DNA of 64,000 nt from Caballeronia temeraria (GTDB lineage: Bacteria > Pseudomonadota > Gammaproteobacteria > Burkholderiales > Burkholderiaceae). Below, in pieces: positions 9,209 through 18,493 of this stretch (its first letter is position 1; each line of letters begins with the position of its first letter). The position numbers and the translations under genes were made by a program. The stretch spans positions 58,301 through 122,300 of the forward strand of contig NZ_FCOI02000022.1 of NCBI RefSeq assembly GCF_001544795.2, in the 5' to 3' direction. The notes beneath the pieces were generated by a model. It saw only the letters and a list, made by a program, of their open reading frames with translations. It did no database searches and was not told the origin of the DNA.

Positions 9209-10258
9209 ATGACCGCAGAAACGCAAGAGGCAGTGTCACGTCGACGCAAAATCGGCCGGACGTCGCTGGACGTGACCGCGCTGTCGCTCGGTACCGCGCC
9301 GCTCGGCGGCCTGTATCACGAGTTGCCGGAAGACGAGGCGCGCGCGACCGTCGATGCCGCGTGGCAAGCCGGCATCCGCTTCTTCGATACCGCGCCGCAC
9401 TACGGCCACACGAAGGCGGAGCATCGGCTCGGCGATGCGTTGCGACGTTATCCGCGCGGCGAATTCGCGCTATCGACGAAAGTCGGCCGCCGTTTCGTTC
9501 CGCGCACGACACCCTACGACGGCAGCGAAGGCTGGGCCGCGCCGCTGCCGTTCCAGGCGATCTACGACTACACCTACGACGGCATCATCCGCTCGTTCGA
9601 AGACAGCCAGATGCGGCTCGGCATGGTCGATATCGATGTCGTGCTGATTCACGATATCGGCCGCGTCACGCATGGCGAGCAGAACGCGCATTACTGGAAG
9701 CAACTGACCGATGAAGGCGGCTTTCGCGCGCTCGACGAGTTGAAACAGACGCGCGGCGTGAAAGCGGTCGGCCTTGGCGTGAACGAAGGCGCGGCCGTGA
9801 TGGAAGCGATGGCCGAATTCGACATCGATTGCGCGTTGCTCGCCGGCCGCTACACGCTGCTCGAACAAAACACGCTCGATGATTTATTGCCCGAATGCGA
9901 GAAGCGCGGCGTCAGCATTCTGCTCGGCGGCGCGTTCAACTCGGGCATTCTCGCGCGCGGCCTCGACGCCGACGCCCACGGCGATCTCAAGTTCAATTAC
10001 GGCGATGCACCGAAGGACATCGTCGAACGTGTCGGGAAGCTGGAGCGCGTGTGTCGCGCGCACGGCGTGGCGCTCTCGACGGCGGCCATCCAGTTTCCTT
10101 ATGCGCATAAAGTTGTGGCCACGGTGCTGATGGGCGCGCGCACGCCGGATGAAGTGCGCGAGAACGCGGCGTCGTTCGCGACGCCGGTTCCTGCCGCGCT
10201 ATGGGACGCGTTGCGCGCCGAAGGTCTGCTGCATCCGAATGCGCCGGTGCCGCGATGA
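9209..10258 (+). CDS. Aldo/keto reductase, probable L-fucose 1-dehydrogenase
   Basis: A 349-residue NAD(P)-dependent oxidoreductase of the aldo/keto reductase superfamily. The catalytic tetrad is visible: Asp and Tyr in FFDTAPHYG, Lys in LSTKVGR and His in VVLIHDIGR. In this operon it should oxidise L-fucose to L-fuconolactone, the first pathway step; related enzymes also use D-arabinose or L-galactose. I chose ATG 9209 over a TTG two codons upstream. The stop TGA overlaps the next start (ATGA), coupling it to the lactonase. Confidence 0.87.
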   Translation: MTAETQEAVSRRRKIGRTSLDVTALSLGTAPLGGLYHELPEDEARATVDAAWQAGIRFFDTAPHYGHTKAEHRLGDALRRYPRGEFALSTKVGRRFVPRTTPYDGSEGWAAPLPFQAIYDYTYDGIIRSFEDSQMRLGMVDIDVVLIHDIGRVTHGEQNAHYWKQLTDEGGFRALDELKQTRGVKAVGLGVNEGAAVMEAMAEFDIDCALLAGRYTLLEQNTLDDLLPECEKRGVSILLGGAFNSGILARGLDADAHGDLKFNYGDAPKDIVERVGKLERVCRAHGVALSTAAIQFPYAHKVVATVLMGARTPDEVRENAASFATPVPAALWDALRAEGLLHPNAPVPR

Positions 10259-11091
10259 CTATCGACGCGCATCAGCACTATTGGGACCCCGCGCGCGGCG
10301 ACTACGGCTGGCTCACGCCGGACATGAAGCCGCTGTACCGCGTGTTCGGTCCCGGCGATCTCGCGCCGCTGCGCAAGGCAGCCGGCGTGCAGAAAACGGT
10401 CGTCGTTCAGGCTGCGCCGACGGTCGATGAAACGCGCTATCTGCTCGATCTCGCGCGCAGTGACGATTCGATCGCGGGCGTCGTCGGCTGGGTGCCGCTC
10501 GATTCGCCGGATGCGACGACGATCATCGACGAATTCGCGCGCGAGCCGAAGTTCAAGGCCGTGCGCCCGATGTTGCAGGACCTGCCCGACGACACATGGA
10601 TCGAGCACGCGCCGCGCAAGGACGCGATCGAGCGCCTGATCGACCTCGATTTCGCCTTCGATGCGCTGATCTTCGCGCGGCATGTGCCCTCGCTGATTGC
10701 GTTCGTCGAGCGATATCCGAAGTTGCGCATCGTGATCGATCATGGCGCGAAACCGCCGATCCGCGATGGCATCGACGCGGGCTGGCAACCGTGGGCCGAT
10801 GGCATCGCGCAACTCGCGAAACTGCCGCAAAAGCTGCATTGCAAATTGTCCGGCCTCGCGACCGAAGCGAACCCGAACTGGAGCGACGAAACGCTGAAAC
10901 CCTACGTCGCGCATCTGCTCGAACAATTCGGAGCGGAGCGGCTGATGTGGGGCAGCGACTGGCCCGTGCTCGACATGAACGGCAGTTATGCCGCGTGGCA
11001 CGGCACGGCGCGAAACCTCACGTCGCATCTCGAAAAAGTGCAGCAGGACGCGATTTTCGGCGCAAACGCCCGCGCGTTCTATCGCCTCTGA
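10255..11091 (+). CDS. Amidohydrolase (COG3618 family), probable L-fuconolactonase
   Basis: 278 residues of the amidohydrolase superfamily. The metal-binding HxH is at the very start (DAHQHYW), followed by a later His in IDHGAKPP and the catalytic Asp in MWGSDWPV. Characterised COG3618 members include L-fucono-1,5-lactonase from Burkholderia, which opens the lactone to L-fuconate. The neighbouring fucose-type dehydrogenase and dehydratase support that assignment here. The start at 10255 overlaps the upstream stop by 4 bp; the frame upstream of it is only the shadow of the reductase gene. Confidence 0.87.
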   Translation: MTIDAHQHYWDPARGDYGWLTPDMKPLYRVFGPGDLAPLRKAAGVQKTVVVQAAPTVDETRYLLDLARSDDSIAGVVGWVPLDSPDATTIIDEFAREPKFKAVRPMLQDLPDDTWIEHAPRKDAIERLIDLDFAFDALIFARHVPSLIAFVERYPKLRIVIDHGAKPPIRDGIDAGWQPWADGIAQLAKLPQKLHCKLSGLATEANPNWSDETLKPYVAHLLEQFGAERLMWGSDWPVLDMNGSYAAWHGTARNLTSHLEKVQQDAIFGANARAFYRL

Positions 11092-11143
11092 AACGGCTGA
11101 TATACCGGGCATGTCTCAAAAACACTTCCGACTGGAGCAGTAG

Positions 11144-11887
11144 ATGGTACAAAGACTGGCAGGCAAGACCGCGCTGATCACGGCGGCGGGACAAGGCATC
11201 GGGCTCGCGACGGCCGAGCTGTTCGCGGCAGAGGGCGCGCGCGTGATCGCGACCGACATCCGCACGGAATCGCTCGAAGGCAAGCCGTTCGACGTGCGCA
11301 GGCTCGACGTGCGCGACGCGCAGGCGATCAACGCGCTCGCCGACGAGATCGGCGCGATCGACGTGCTCTTCAACTGCGCGGGTTTCGTGCATGCCGGCTC
11401 GATTCTCGACGCGAGCGAGGAAGACTGGGACTTCGCCTTCGACCTGAACGCCAAGGCGATGTACCGTACGATTCGCGCGTTTCTGCCGAAGATGCTGGAG
11501 AATGGCGGCGGATCGATCATCAACATGTCGTCGGCGGCGTCGAGCGTGAAGGGCGTGCCGAACCGCTTCGTGTATGGTGCGTCGAAGGCGGCCGTGATCG
11601 GGCTGACCAAGTCCGTCGCCGCCGATTTCGTGACGCGCGGCGTGCGCTGCAACGCGATCTGTCCGGGCACGGTGGAATCGCCGTCGCTGAAGGACCGCAT
11701 CGCGGAGCAGGCGAAGGCGCAGGGCGCGAGCGTCGATCAGGTGCAGGCCGCGTTCGTCGCCCGTCAGCCGATGGGACGCGTCGGCCGCGCCGAAGAGATC
11801 GCGGCGCTCGCGCTGTATCTCGGCTCGAACGAATCGTCGTTTACGACGGGACAGATTCATATCATCGATGGCGGCTGGTCGAACTGA
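11144..11887 (+). CDS. SDR-family dehydrogenase, probable 2-keto-3-deoxy-L-fuconate 4-dehydrogenase
   Basis: A classical short-chain dehydrogenase of 247 residues. The cofactor loop is TAAGQGIG, followed by NCAG, the catalytic Ser in INMSSAAS and YGASK supplying Tyr and Lys. The C-terminus ends in the usual IIDGGWSN. In the oxidative L-fucose route an enzyme of this type makes 2,4-diketo-3-deoxy-L-fuconate. A good Shine-Dalgarno (GGAGCAG) precedes the ATG. It lies between the lactonase and the hydrolase, matching the pathway order. Confidence 0.88.
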   Translation: MVQRLAGKTALITAAGQGIGLATAELFAAEGARVIATDIRTESLEGKPFDVRRLDVRDAQAINALADEIGAIDVLFNCAGFVHAGSILDASEEDWDFAFDLNAKAMYRTIRAFLPKMLENGGGSIINMSSAASSVKGVPNRFVYGASKAAVIGLTKSVAADFVTRGVRCNAICPGTVESPSLKDRIAEQAKAQGASVDQVQAAFVARQPMGRVGRAEEIAALALYLGSNESSFTTGQIHIIDGGWSN

Positions 11888-11928
11888 CCGACCGCTCACG
11901 TTTTTCGGAACCAGGAGGATCACACCAG

Positions 11929-12777
11929 ATGAAGCTGCTTCGTTACGGCCCCAAGGGTCAGGAAAAACCGGGTCTGCTGGACGCCGAGGGCCAGATTCGC
12001 GACCTCTCGAAGGTCGTCGATGACATCGCCGGCGCGACGCTGACCGAAGCGGGCCTGGCGAAACTGCGCGCGACCGATCCGGCGTCGCTGCCGGTCGTCG
12101 ACGGCAATCCGCGCATCGGGCCGTGCGTGGGCCGCGTCGGCAAGTTCGTGTGCATCGGGCTGAACTATGCGGATCACGCCGCCGAATCGAATCTTCCGGT
12201 GCCGACCGAGCCGGTCATCTTCGGCAAGTGGACGAGCGCGATCTGCGGCCCGAACGACGACGTCGAAATTCCGCGCAACTCGGTGAAGACCGACTGGGAA
12301 GTCGAGCTGGGCGTGGTGATCGGCAAGGAAGCGAAATATGTCGATGAAGCCAACGCGCTCGATTACGTCGCCGGCTACTGCGTGATCAACGACGTCTCCG
12401 AGCGCGAATGGCAGCTCGAACACGGCACGCAATGGGACAAGGGCAAGGGCTTCGACACGTTCGGCCCGATCGGCCCGTGGCTCGTCACGAAGGACGAAGT
12501 CGCCGATCCGCAGAAGCTCGATCTGTGGCTCGAAGTCGACGGCAAGCGCTACCAGAACGGCAACACGAAGACGATGGTCTTCACGGTCGCGCAACTGGTC
12601 GCGTATCTGTCGAAGGTGATGAGCCTGCAGCCGGGCGATGTCATTTCCACGGGCACGCCGCCGGGCGTCGGCATGGGCGTGAAGCCGAACGCGGTGTACC
12701 TGAAGGCCGGCCAGACGATGAAGCTCGGCATTCAGGGTCTCGGCGAGCAGACGCAGAAGACCGTCGCGGCGCAGTAA
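11929..12777 (+). CDS. Fumarylacetoacetate hydrolase-family protein, probable 2,4-diketo-3-deoxy-L-fuconate hydrolase
   Basis: 282 residues of the FAH superfamily. Visible are GKFVCIGLNYADHAAES, PVIFGKWTSAICGPND, the metal-binding acid-rich TDWEVELGVVIG and STGTPPGVGMG near the C-terminus. The family cleaves C-C bonds of diketo acids; at the end of this operon it should release pyruvate and L-lactate. An AGGAGGA ribosome binding site lies 7 bp before the ATG. It is the last gene of the operon and is followed directly by an intrinsic terminator. Confidence 0.9.
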   Translation: MKLLRYGPKGQEKPGLLDAEGQIRDLSKVVDDIAGATLTEAGLAKLRATDPASLPVVDGNPRIGPCVGRVGKFVCIGLNYADHAAESNLPVPTEPVIFGKWTSAICGPNDDVEIPRNSVKTDWEVELGVVIGKEAKYVDEANALDYVAGYCVINDVSEREWQLEHGTQWDKGKGFDTFGPIGPWLVTKDEVADPQKLDLWLEVDGKRYQNGNTKTMVFTVAQLVAYLSKVMSLQPGDVISTGTPPGVGMGVKPNAVYLKAGQTMKLGIQGLGEQTQKTVAAQ

Positions 12778-12794
12778 TCGAGCCGCGGCAAAAG

Positions 12795-12823
12795 CAAAAA
12801 ACCTCGCCGCGGCGAGGTTTTTT
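12795..12823. terminator. Bidirectional intrinsic terminator after the fucose-type operon
   Basis: A near-perfect palindrome with core CCTCGCCGCGGCGAGG (12802-12817) is flanked by A6 on the left and T6 on the right. It can end transcription of the plus-strand operon and of the convergent PaaI gene on the minus strand. Confidence 0.85.
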
Positions 12824-12850
12824 GTTTCGGACGACGGGATTGAGAAGAAT

Positions 12851-13291
12851 TCAGGCGTGAAAGACGGGTTCGGTGGCGACGCCCTCGCCGATGCGTGTGA
12901 TCGTGCCCTGCGCGACCGCGACGAGCCGCTCGGCGCCGCCATCGGTGACGAATACGTCGCACTGGCAGGTCGCCTGCGTCATGCCCGCATGGACGACGCG
13001 CGCACGCGCCATCAGCGTGCCTGAAACGGCCGGGCGCAGATAGTTGATCTTGTACTCGCCTGTGACGACCTTCGGCCCGAGCCTGAGCGCCCCCGCGAAC
13101 GTCAGCGCGTTGTCGACGAGATAACTGACCACCCCGCCGTGCACGAAGCCGTGTTGTTGCCTCAGCTCATCCCTGATCGTCAGACACAGCGTGAGACTCG
13201 CTGAATCGACCTGCATCAGTTTGGTTCCGAGCAAGGCGCTGAACGGTTGCGCATTCAGCGCACCGCGCGCGATATCGACAATTTCGGCCAT
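12851..13291 (-). CDS. PaaI-family hotdog thioesterase
   Basis: A 146-residue hotdog-fold protein. The thioesterase motif QHGFVHGGVVSYLVDNA holds the His-Gly-Gly and Asp typical of PaaI-type acyl-CoA thioesterases. The C-terminal strand segment CQCDVFVTDGG...VAVAQGTI is also typical. It probably hydrolyses aromatic or medium-chain acyl-CoAs; the substrate cannot be read from sequence. The start at 13291 has a strong AAGGAGTG upstream; the longer open frame to 13462 is arginine-rich and unlikely. It converges on the sugar operon across a shared terminator. Confidence 0.88.
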   Translation of the reverse strand: MAEIVDIARGALNAQPFSALLGTKLMQVDSASLTLCLTIRDELRQQHGFVHGGVVSYLVDNALTFAGALRLGPKVVTGEYKINYLRPAVSGTLMARARVVHAGMTQATCQCDVFVTDGGAERLVAVAQGTITRIGEGVATEPVFHA

Positions 13292-13560
13292 TCGGACACT
13301 CCTTGGGTGGGTTCGGTGCCGTCCTGCAAAGACAATAGGAAGCGATCGCGCGCACTGCAAGGAACTCACGCAAAAATTGTGCAATGGTGCGTTTCGGGGC
13401 GGCCTGCGCGCCCTCCCGCGACGTTTCGCCGGCGTGACGCGTTCCTCCATTCGCGTAGACAAACCTGTGCGGCAAACGATTCAAGCTTTATCGTCCGACT
13501 GCCGTAAACCCGCACAGTCCCCGCATGGCGGGCCTAATTTCGAAAGCGTGGGTGCAAGTG

Positions 13561-15102
13561 ATGTTCGGAAAGATCAAGGTTTCATCGGGTTTGCTCGCAG
13601 TTCTCGTGGTGTTCTGTCTTTTTCAACTCGTGACCGAAGGGCTGGGTTTCTGGTCCCTGTCACGCACCCATGACGATGTCGGCAGCCTATCCGACATCGC
13701 GCTCAAGCAGGTCAACGCGGTCAACAAGACCACGCAGCATCTGATGGATGCGCGCATCAACCTTTCGCGCGCCGGCACGCGCATGGTGCGCGGCGGCACG
13801 GAGCCGACGGAAATCGTCCAGCATGCGCGCGAACAGATCGCGGCGGCGGACAAGTCGTTCACGGCGTTCCTGAATGCGCCCAAGACCGGCGAGGAAAACA
13901 CGGCACGCATGGCCGCGCTGCAGGCGAAATACGCCGAGTATGCGAAGGCGCTGAGCGAGCTCGTCCAGTATCTCGACGCCGGCAACATCCAGGCGTTCCT
14001 CGACCAGCCGACGCAAGGTTTTCAGGATCGCTATCTCGCGGAACAGCAGAAGTTCGTCGATTTCGGCGATGAAGCGGGCCGCGGCTATCTCGCGTCAATC
14101 GACACGCGCTACGCGTGGTTCCGCGCGGTGGGCATCGTGATTCTCGTGGTCGTCGTCGCGGGCATCGCGCTGGTGCACGTCGCGCTGCGCCGTGGCGTGA
14201 TCGAACCGCTGGAAGAGGCGGGCCGCCACTTCGAGCGCATTTCGAACGGTCGTCTCGACGAGCGCATCGAAGATCGCGGCACGAATGAAATCGGCCGTCT
14301 GTTCGCGGGTCTCGCGACGATGCAGGCAAGCGTCGCGAGCACGGTGAAAACGGTGCGCGAGACGTCGGATTCGATCAACTTCGGCGCCGATGAAATCGCG
14401 AGCGGCAACGCCGATCTGTCCGCGCGCACGGAAAATCAGGCGGCCTCGCTCGAAGAAACCGCGTCGAGCATGGAAGAGCTGACCGCCACGGTGCGCCAGA
14501 ACGCCGAGCACGCGCGCGAGGCCAACACGCTCGCGGGCGAAGCGCTCAACGCGACGTCGCGCGGTTCGAGCGTGGTCGACGATGTCGTCGAGAAGATGCG
14601 CGGCATTGCGTCGAGCTCGGACAAGATCGCGGAGATCATCTCGGTCATCGACGGCATCGCGTTCCAGACCAATATCCTCGCGCTCAACGCGGCCGTCGAG
14701 GCGGCGCGCGCGGGCGAACAGGGCCGCGGCTTCGCGGTCGTGGCGGGCGAAGTGCGCGGCCTCGCGCAGCGTTCGGCGCAATCGGCGAAGGAAATCAAGG
14801 AACTGATCGGCGAGTCGGTCGCGCAGGTCAGCGACGGTTCGGTGCTCGTCGAGCGCGCGGGCGCGGCGATGCGCGAAGTGTCGGCGTCGATTTCACGCGT
14901 CACGCAGATGATGGCGGAGATCAGCGCGTCGTCGCTGGAGCAGAGCGTCGGAATCGAACAGGTGAATCAGGCCGTCACGCAGATGGACGAGATGACGCAG
15001 CAGAACGCGGCGCTCGTCGAGCAGGCCGCTGCTGCCGCGTCGTCGCTGCACGAGCAGACGCGGCAACTGAAGGCGGCGGTGTCGGTGTTTCAGCTCGCCT
15101 GA
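13561..15102 (+). CDS. Methyl-accepting chemotaxis protein (Tar-like)
   Basis: A 513-residue chemoreceptor. The first membrane segment is at about residues 7-27 (SSGLLAVLVVFCLFQLV), then a four-helix-bundle type periplasmic sensor of about 160 residues, a second segment at about 190-212 (VGIVILVVVVAGIALVHVAL) and a HAMP domain (FERISNGRLDERI). The signalling domain has the hairpin tip IDGIAFQTNILALNAAVEAARAGEQGRGFAVVA. The C-terminus lacks an NWETF-type tether. An in-frame ATG at 13525 also exists, but MFGKIKVSSG at 13561 is the usual start for this group. The ligand is unknown. Confidence 0.92.
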   Translation: MFGKIKVSSGLLAVLVVFCLFQLVTEGLGFWSLSRTHDDVGSLSDIALKQVNAVNKTTQHLMDARINLSRAGTRMVRGGTEPTEIVQHAREQIAAADKSFTAFLNAPKTGEENTARMAALQAKYAEYAKALSELVQYLDAGNIQAFLDQPTQGFQDRYLAEQQKFVDFGDEAGRGYLASIDTRYAWFRAVGIVILVVVVAGIALVHVALRRGVIEPLEEAGRHFERISNGRLDERIEDRGTNEIGRLFAGLATMQASVASTVKTVRETSDSINFGADEIASGNADLSARTENQAASLEETASSMEELTATVRQNAEHAREANTLAGEALNATSRGSSVVDDVVEKMRGIASSSDKIAEIISVIDGIAFQTNILALNAAVEAARAGEQGRGFAVVAGEVRGLAQRSAQSAKEIKELIGESVAQVSDGSVLVERAGAAMREVSASISRVTQMMAEISASSLEQSVGIEQVNQAVTQMDEMTQQNAALVEQAAAAASSLHEQTRQLKAAVSVFQLA

Positions 15103-15108
15103 GCTTGC

Positions 15109-16221
15109 TTAAGCCGGCAACGCCGCGTACGACGTCGCGAGGTGATACGGCGTCGTCGACGGCATCTCGGCGCGGCTGATTTCACCCGTCGCCGAGCGGC
15201 ATTCCACCCAGCCGGTGTCGTGCAGGAAGCGCGCGCGAAAACGCTCGATCTGCGCGCCGACGGCGTCGCCGCGCGTGGCCAGCGCGCGCAGATATTCGGT
15301 CTGCGCCCAGATGCGCTGCGTGCCGTCGATCACGCGGCCGGTTTCGTCGATGGCGGCATGCACGCCGCCCGTTTCCGCATCCACGCCGTGCCGCTGCGCG
15401 AAGTCGAACGCGCGCACGAGCCCGTCGTTCAGCCCCGCCGCCTCGAACGCGGCGTGTCCGCTGCCCAGCGCCAGAAAATACCACTCGAACTGATGACCCG
15501 GCTCCAGCCGGTTGCCCGGCGTGCCCATCGGCAATTCGGCGATCGAACCGCTCGGCGCGTGCACGAACGCATCCGCGACGGACTGCGCGAGGTGCGTCAG
15601 GCGGCGGTCGTAGGCTGGGTCGCCGGTGGCTTCGCGCGCGGCGAGCCACGCTTCGGCGAGATGCATCAGCGGATTTTGCAGCGGCGTTTCGATGGTCGCG
15701 CCGAAATCTTCGGCAAGCGCCGCGTTCAACAGATCGCCGCCGCTCGAAAAACGCGCTTCGACGAGCCGCGACGTTTCATCGAGCAGCGCGAAGGCATCGG
15801 CCGAACCGCTCTTTTTCGCGTAATGCGCGCACGCGAAAACGACGAACGCATGCGTGTAGAGATCCTTTTGACGCTCGAGTGGCGCGCCGCTTGCATCCAC
15901 GCTGTAGAACCATCCGCCGTTGCGCTTGTCCTGAAAATAGTGCCGTAGCGATTCGAAGAGCGTTGCGGCGTGCGCGAGATCGCCCGCTTCCGAGAATACG
16001 AAGAGCTGGCGCGCGCAGGCCATCGCGCGATAGCGCTTCGGCGGCAGCGGCGCGTGATCGCCCGGCGCGACGGCTTCGTACGCGAGGCCGAGCGCCGCAT
16101 TGAACCCCGGCCCGCGCCAGATGGGCAGCACGATGTTCGCGTAATGCGCGCGCAACGGCGCGGCGGATTCCGGGTTCGTCGATGGCACGGCCGACGATGC
16201 GTTTGGTTGCTGATCCTGCAT
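15109..16221 (-). CDS. N-acylglucosamine 2-epimerase (AGE) family protein
   Basis: 370 residues with the (alpha/alpha)6-barrel family blocks of AGE-type epimerases and isomerases: an early ALGLAYEAV...RYRAMACARQLFVFSEAG, then GGWFYSVDASG, KDLYTHAFVVFACA and EPGHQFEWYFLAL with the catalytic His. Members include N-acylglucosamine 2-epimerase and mannose isomerase; which sugar is used here is not decidable by eye. The start at 16221 (MQDQQPN) is preferred to an upstream ATG at 16269 because the extra residues are strongly basic. The gene converges with the chemoreceptor gene, leaving 6 bp between stops. Confidence 0.85.
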   Translation of the reverse strand: MQDQQPNASSAVPSTNPESAAPLRAHYANIVLPIWRGPGFNAALGLAYEAVAPGDHAPLPPKRYRAMACARQLFVFSEAGDLAHAATLFESLRHYFQDKRNGGWFYSVDASGAPLERQKDLYTHAFVVFACAHYAKKSGSADAFALLDETSRLVEARFSSGGDLLNAALAEDFGATIETPLQNPLMHLAEAWLAAREATGDPAYDRRLTHLAQSVADAFVHAPSGSIAELPMGTPGNRLEPGHQFEWYFLALGSGHAAFEAAGLNDGLVRAFDFAQRHGVDAETGGVHAAIDETGRVIDGTQRIWAQTEYLRALATRGDAVGAQIERFRARFLHDTGWVECRSATGEISRAEMPSTTPYHLATSYAALPA

Positions 16222-16343
16222 ACGAAGACTCTTATGGGTCCGGGAAACGCGCGGCCGAACGCGGCGCACGCAACGAGAAAGGATAGCAAAACCGGCCCGT
16301 GACGCCGCGTCTTCGGGCTTCTGACTGCAAGGAGGACAAGAAC

Positions 16344-17027
16344 ATGCTGGGAAATCTCGAACTCGTTTCGCGGCTCATCATGGCCGCGGCGCTCGGCAGC
16401 GTGATCGGCTTCGAGCGCGAGCGGCTCTCGTGGGCGGCGGGACTGCGCACGCACATGCTCGTGTGCGTGGGCTCGGCGCTCATCATGATCGTGTCGGCGT
16501 ACGGTTTCGAGGATGCGCTGAAATACGACCACGTCGTGCTCGATCCGTCGCGGGTCGCGGCGCAGGTCGTGTCGGGCATCGGCTTTCTCGGCGCGGGCTC
16601 GATCCTGCTGCGCGGCGAGATCGTGCGCGGCCTGACGACGGCCGCGAGCCTCTGGTCGGTCGCGGCGATCGGGCTTGCGGTCGGCGGCGGCCTCTACACG
16701 GCGTCGATCGCGGCGACGGCGATCATCCTCGTCATTCTGGCGGGCATCAAGCCGCTCGAACGGCGCTTCATCTCCGTGAAGCAGCGCCGTCAACTGACGC
16801 TGCTCGTCGATCGCGGCGCGCTGAGCTTTCACGCGCTGCACGAAGCGCTCGGGCCCGGCAGCGTGCGTGTGAAGCAGTTCATCGTCCAGCAGAGCGACGA
16901 TTCGCCCGAGCTCGACGAGGTTCGTGTCGAACTGTCGCGCGCATCGGCGGTGGAATATCGCGCGATTTGTGATCGTTTGCGGCAACTCGACGTCGTGCGC
17001 GAGTTTCGCGAGGACGATGCAAGCTGA
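16344..17027 (+). CDS. MgtC/SapB-family inner membrane protein
   Basis: 227 residues with an N-terminal block of about five membrane segments and a soluble C-terminal domain from about residue 145. The MgtC/SapB signature is clear: GSVIGFERERLSWAAGLRTHMLVCVGSAL, then GIGFLGAGSILLRG and GLTTAASLWSVAAIGLAVGGG. The family is linked to magnesium limitation and survival inside host cells. A strong AAGGAGG precedes the ATG at 16344; the upstream ATG at 16299 gives an implausible extension. Confidence 0.9.
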   Translation: MLGNLELVSRLIMAAALGSVIGFERERLSWAAGLRTHMLVCVGSALIMIVSAYGFEDALKYDHVVLDPSRVAAQVVSGIGFLGAGSILLRGEIVRGLTTAASLWSVAAIGLAVGGGLYTASIAATAIILVILAGIKPLERRFISVKQRRQLTLLVDRGALSFHALHEALGPGSVRVKQFIVQQSDDSPELDEVRVELSRASAVEYRAICDRLRQLDVVREFREDDAS

Positions 17028-17160
17028 AATCGTCCTCAGGATGACGACAGGATGCTGGTTTGCGCACGCGGCCATGCGACAATGCGGCCTCTCGAAAACA
17101 ATCGCCGAAGCGCCGGTGTGCTTTGCCCGCCGATCCTGAAGGCTGCCGCATTTCGAACCT

Positions 17161-18240
17161 ATGCCAGATTCCGCAGTAAAGAGAGATTCCGATGCACCGT
17201 CCCGCCGCCGGCGCGCGACGCAAACGCATGAGTTGCAAGCGACGCAAACCAGCGCGGACACCGAAAAGAAACTTGCCCGCGCCGCGCGTTCGGCGCAGCG
17301 TCTCGCCCAGTTGAGCGAAGGCGCGCGCGCCGGCGAAACGCTCGATCTTTTCGCCGAAGACGCCGAGCGCGCGCATCTTCAGGCGCTGAACACCGATATC
17401 CGCCAGGGCACCTTCGAAGGTTTCGAGTTGCCGGACGTGTTTCTCGCGGCGGTGCAATCGAATGGCCCGACCACGCCGCAGTGCGGCAACGGGTCCGAAT
17501 CCGCCGCGACGAAGCGCGCGGCGCGTGCGAGCGTGGCATCGGTTGCGCCGGTGCAGGGCTTGTTCGAGGACGAATTGCCTTCCGTCGCCGTGCCGCCGCC
17601 GCTCGAGAACAAATCCGCAGCAAAAGCCAGTGCGATGGCCGCAGTCGCGACGCGATCGGCGAGCATCAGCACGTCGGTTGCGCCGGAGAGCGCCGCGCAG
17701 TCGCTGGCGGCGCTCGCCTCCGCGCTGATCGCACGCGATCGAACGGCGCGCGGGGAGCGCAACGAAGCCGCGCCGCTCGCCGCGCCGGGCATTCGCGAAA
17801 TCGCCGCGCCTGAACTCGACCGCGCCCGCGCCACGGCGTTCGCGGACACCGTCGATGCGCTCTACGCGGTGCTCGCCGAGCAACGGACGTCGACCGCCGC
17901 CCACGCGCGCCGCATGAAGACGATGCTGACGATCATCGTCGGCGTGATGCTCGTCACGGTGGCGACGGGCATCGCGCAAACGGCCGTGCTGCTGCGCATG
18001 AGCCACGACAGCAAGCTGCAGCAGGATCGCACCGAGCAACTGATGCTCAACCAGCAGGCGACGCTCGCGTCGCTCTTCGACACCGATTCCGCTAACGTCA
18101 GCCTGCGCCGCACGCCCGATATGCCGGGCGCATCGGACGATGCCTCGCCGATGCAGCCCATCAGCGCCGCCACGCCCGATTCCGCGCCGAAAAAGCACGC
18201 GCGTCATGCGCACCATCGCGCCGGCTCCACGGCGCACTGA
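17161..18240 (+). CDS. Hypothetical single-pass membrane protein, 359 aa
   Basis: I do not recognise this protein. It has a basic N-terminus, a helical charged region to about residue 90 that includes LFAEDAERAHLQALNTDI, a long alanine/proline-rich low-complexity middle, one strong membrane segment at about residues 252-276 (TMLTIIVGVMLVTVATGIAQ) and a polar tail ending in a His/Lys-rich stretch. A large cytoplasmic N-terminal part anchored by one helix is the simplest reading. No clear ribosome binding site is visible. Codon bias matches a real GC-rich gene. No function is assigned. Confidence 0.6.
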   Translation: MPDSAVKRDSDAPSRRRRATQTHELQATQTSADTEKKLARAARSAQRLAQLSEGARAGETLDLFAEDAERAHLQALNTDIRQGTFEGFELPDVFLAAVQSNGPTTPQCGNGSESAATKRAARASVASVAPVQGLFEDELPSVAVPPPLENKSAAKASAMAAVATRSASISTSVAPESAAQSLAALASALIARDRTARGERNEAAPLAAPGIREIAAPELDRARATAFADTVDALYAVLAEQRTSTAAHARRMKTMLTIIVGVMLVTVATGIAQTAVLLRMSHDSKLQQDRTEQLMLNQQATLASLFDTDSANVSLRRTPDMPGASDDASPMQPISAATPDSAPKKHARHAHHRAGSTAH

Positions 18241-18386
18241 TCCCCCGCTGTCACTTTCCCGCGACACCCCGCGCTGCGGCGGCGTGTCGCGCTTTCGCTC
18301 GTCTACACGCCGGAGGTCCGTCGCGTGGGCTTCTGCGGCCCGTCCCCCTTTTCCGGCGGCGGAAAATCGGTAAGAATGTAGAAAAA

Positions 18387-18451
18387 CTACCAAATTTCTA
18401 CGCACGAAATGTTGCATTGCACTAGAAATTGGTAGGGGACAACCCTATAAT
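18387..18451 (+). promoter_or_regulatory. Inverted repeat and -10 element upstream of the DUF3563-type gene
   Basis: CTACCAAATTTCTA (18387-18400) and TAGAAATTGGTAG (18423-18435) are inverted copies, differing by one A, separated by 22 bp. A perfect TATAAT lies just downstream (18446-18451). No matching -35 at normal spacing is visible. The AT-rich repeat stands out from its GC-rich surroundings and could be an operator pair or form a hairpin. Function is inferred from position only. Confidence 0.5.
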
Positions 18452-18493
18452 TCGCTCTAAGGGAAAACCCTCTATCACTTACCGGAGTCAGTC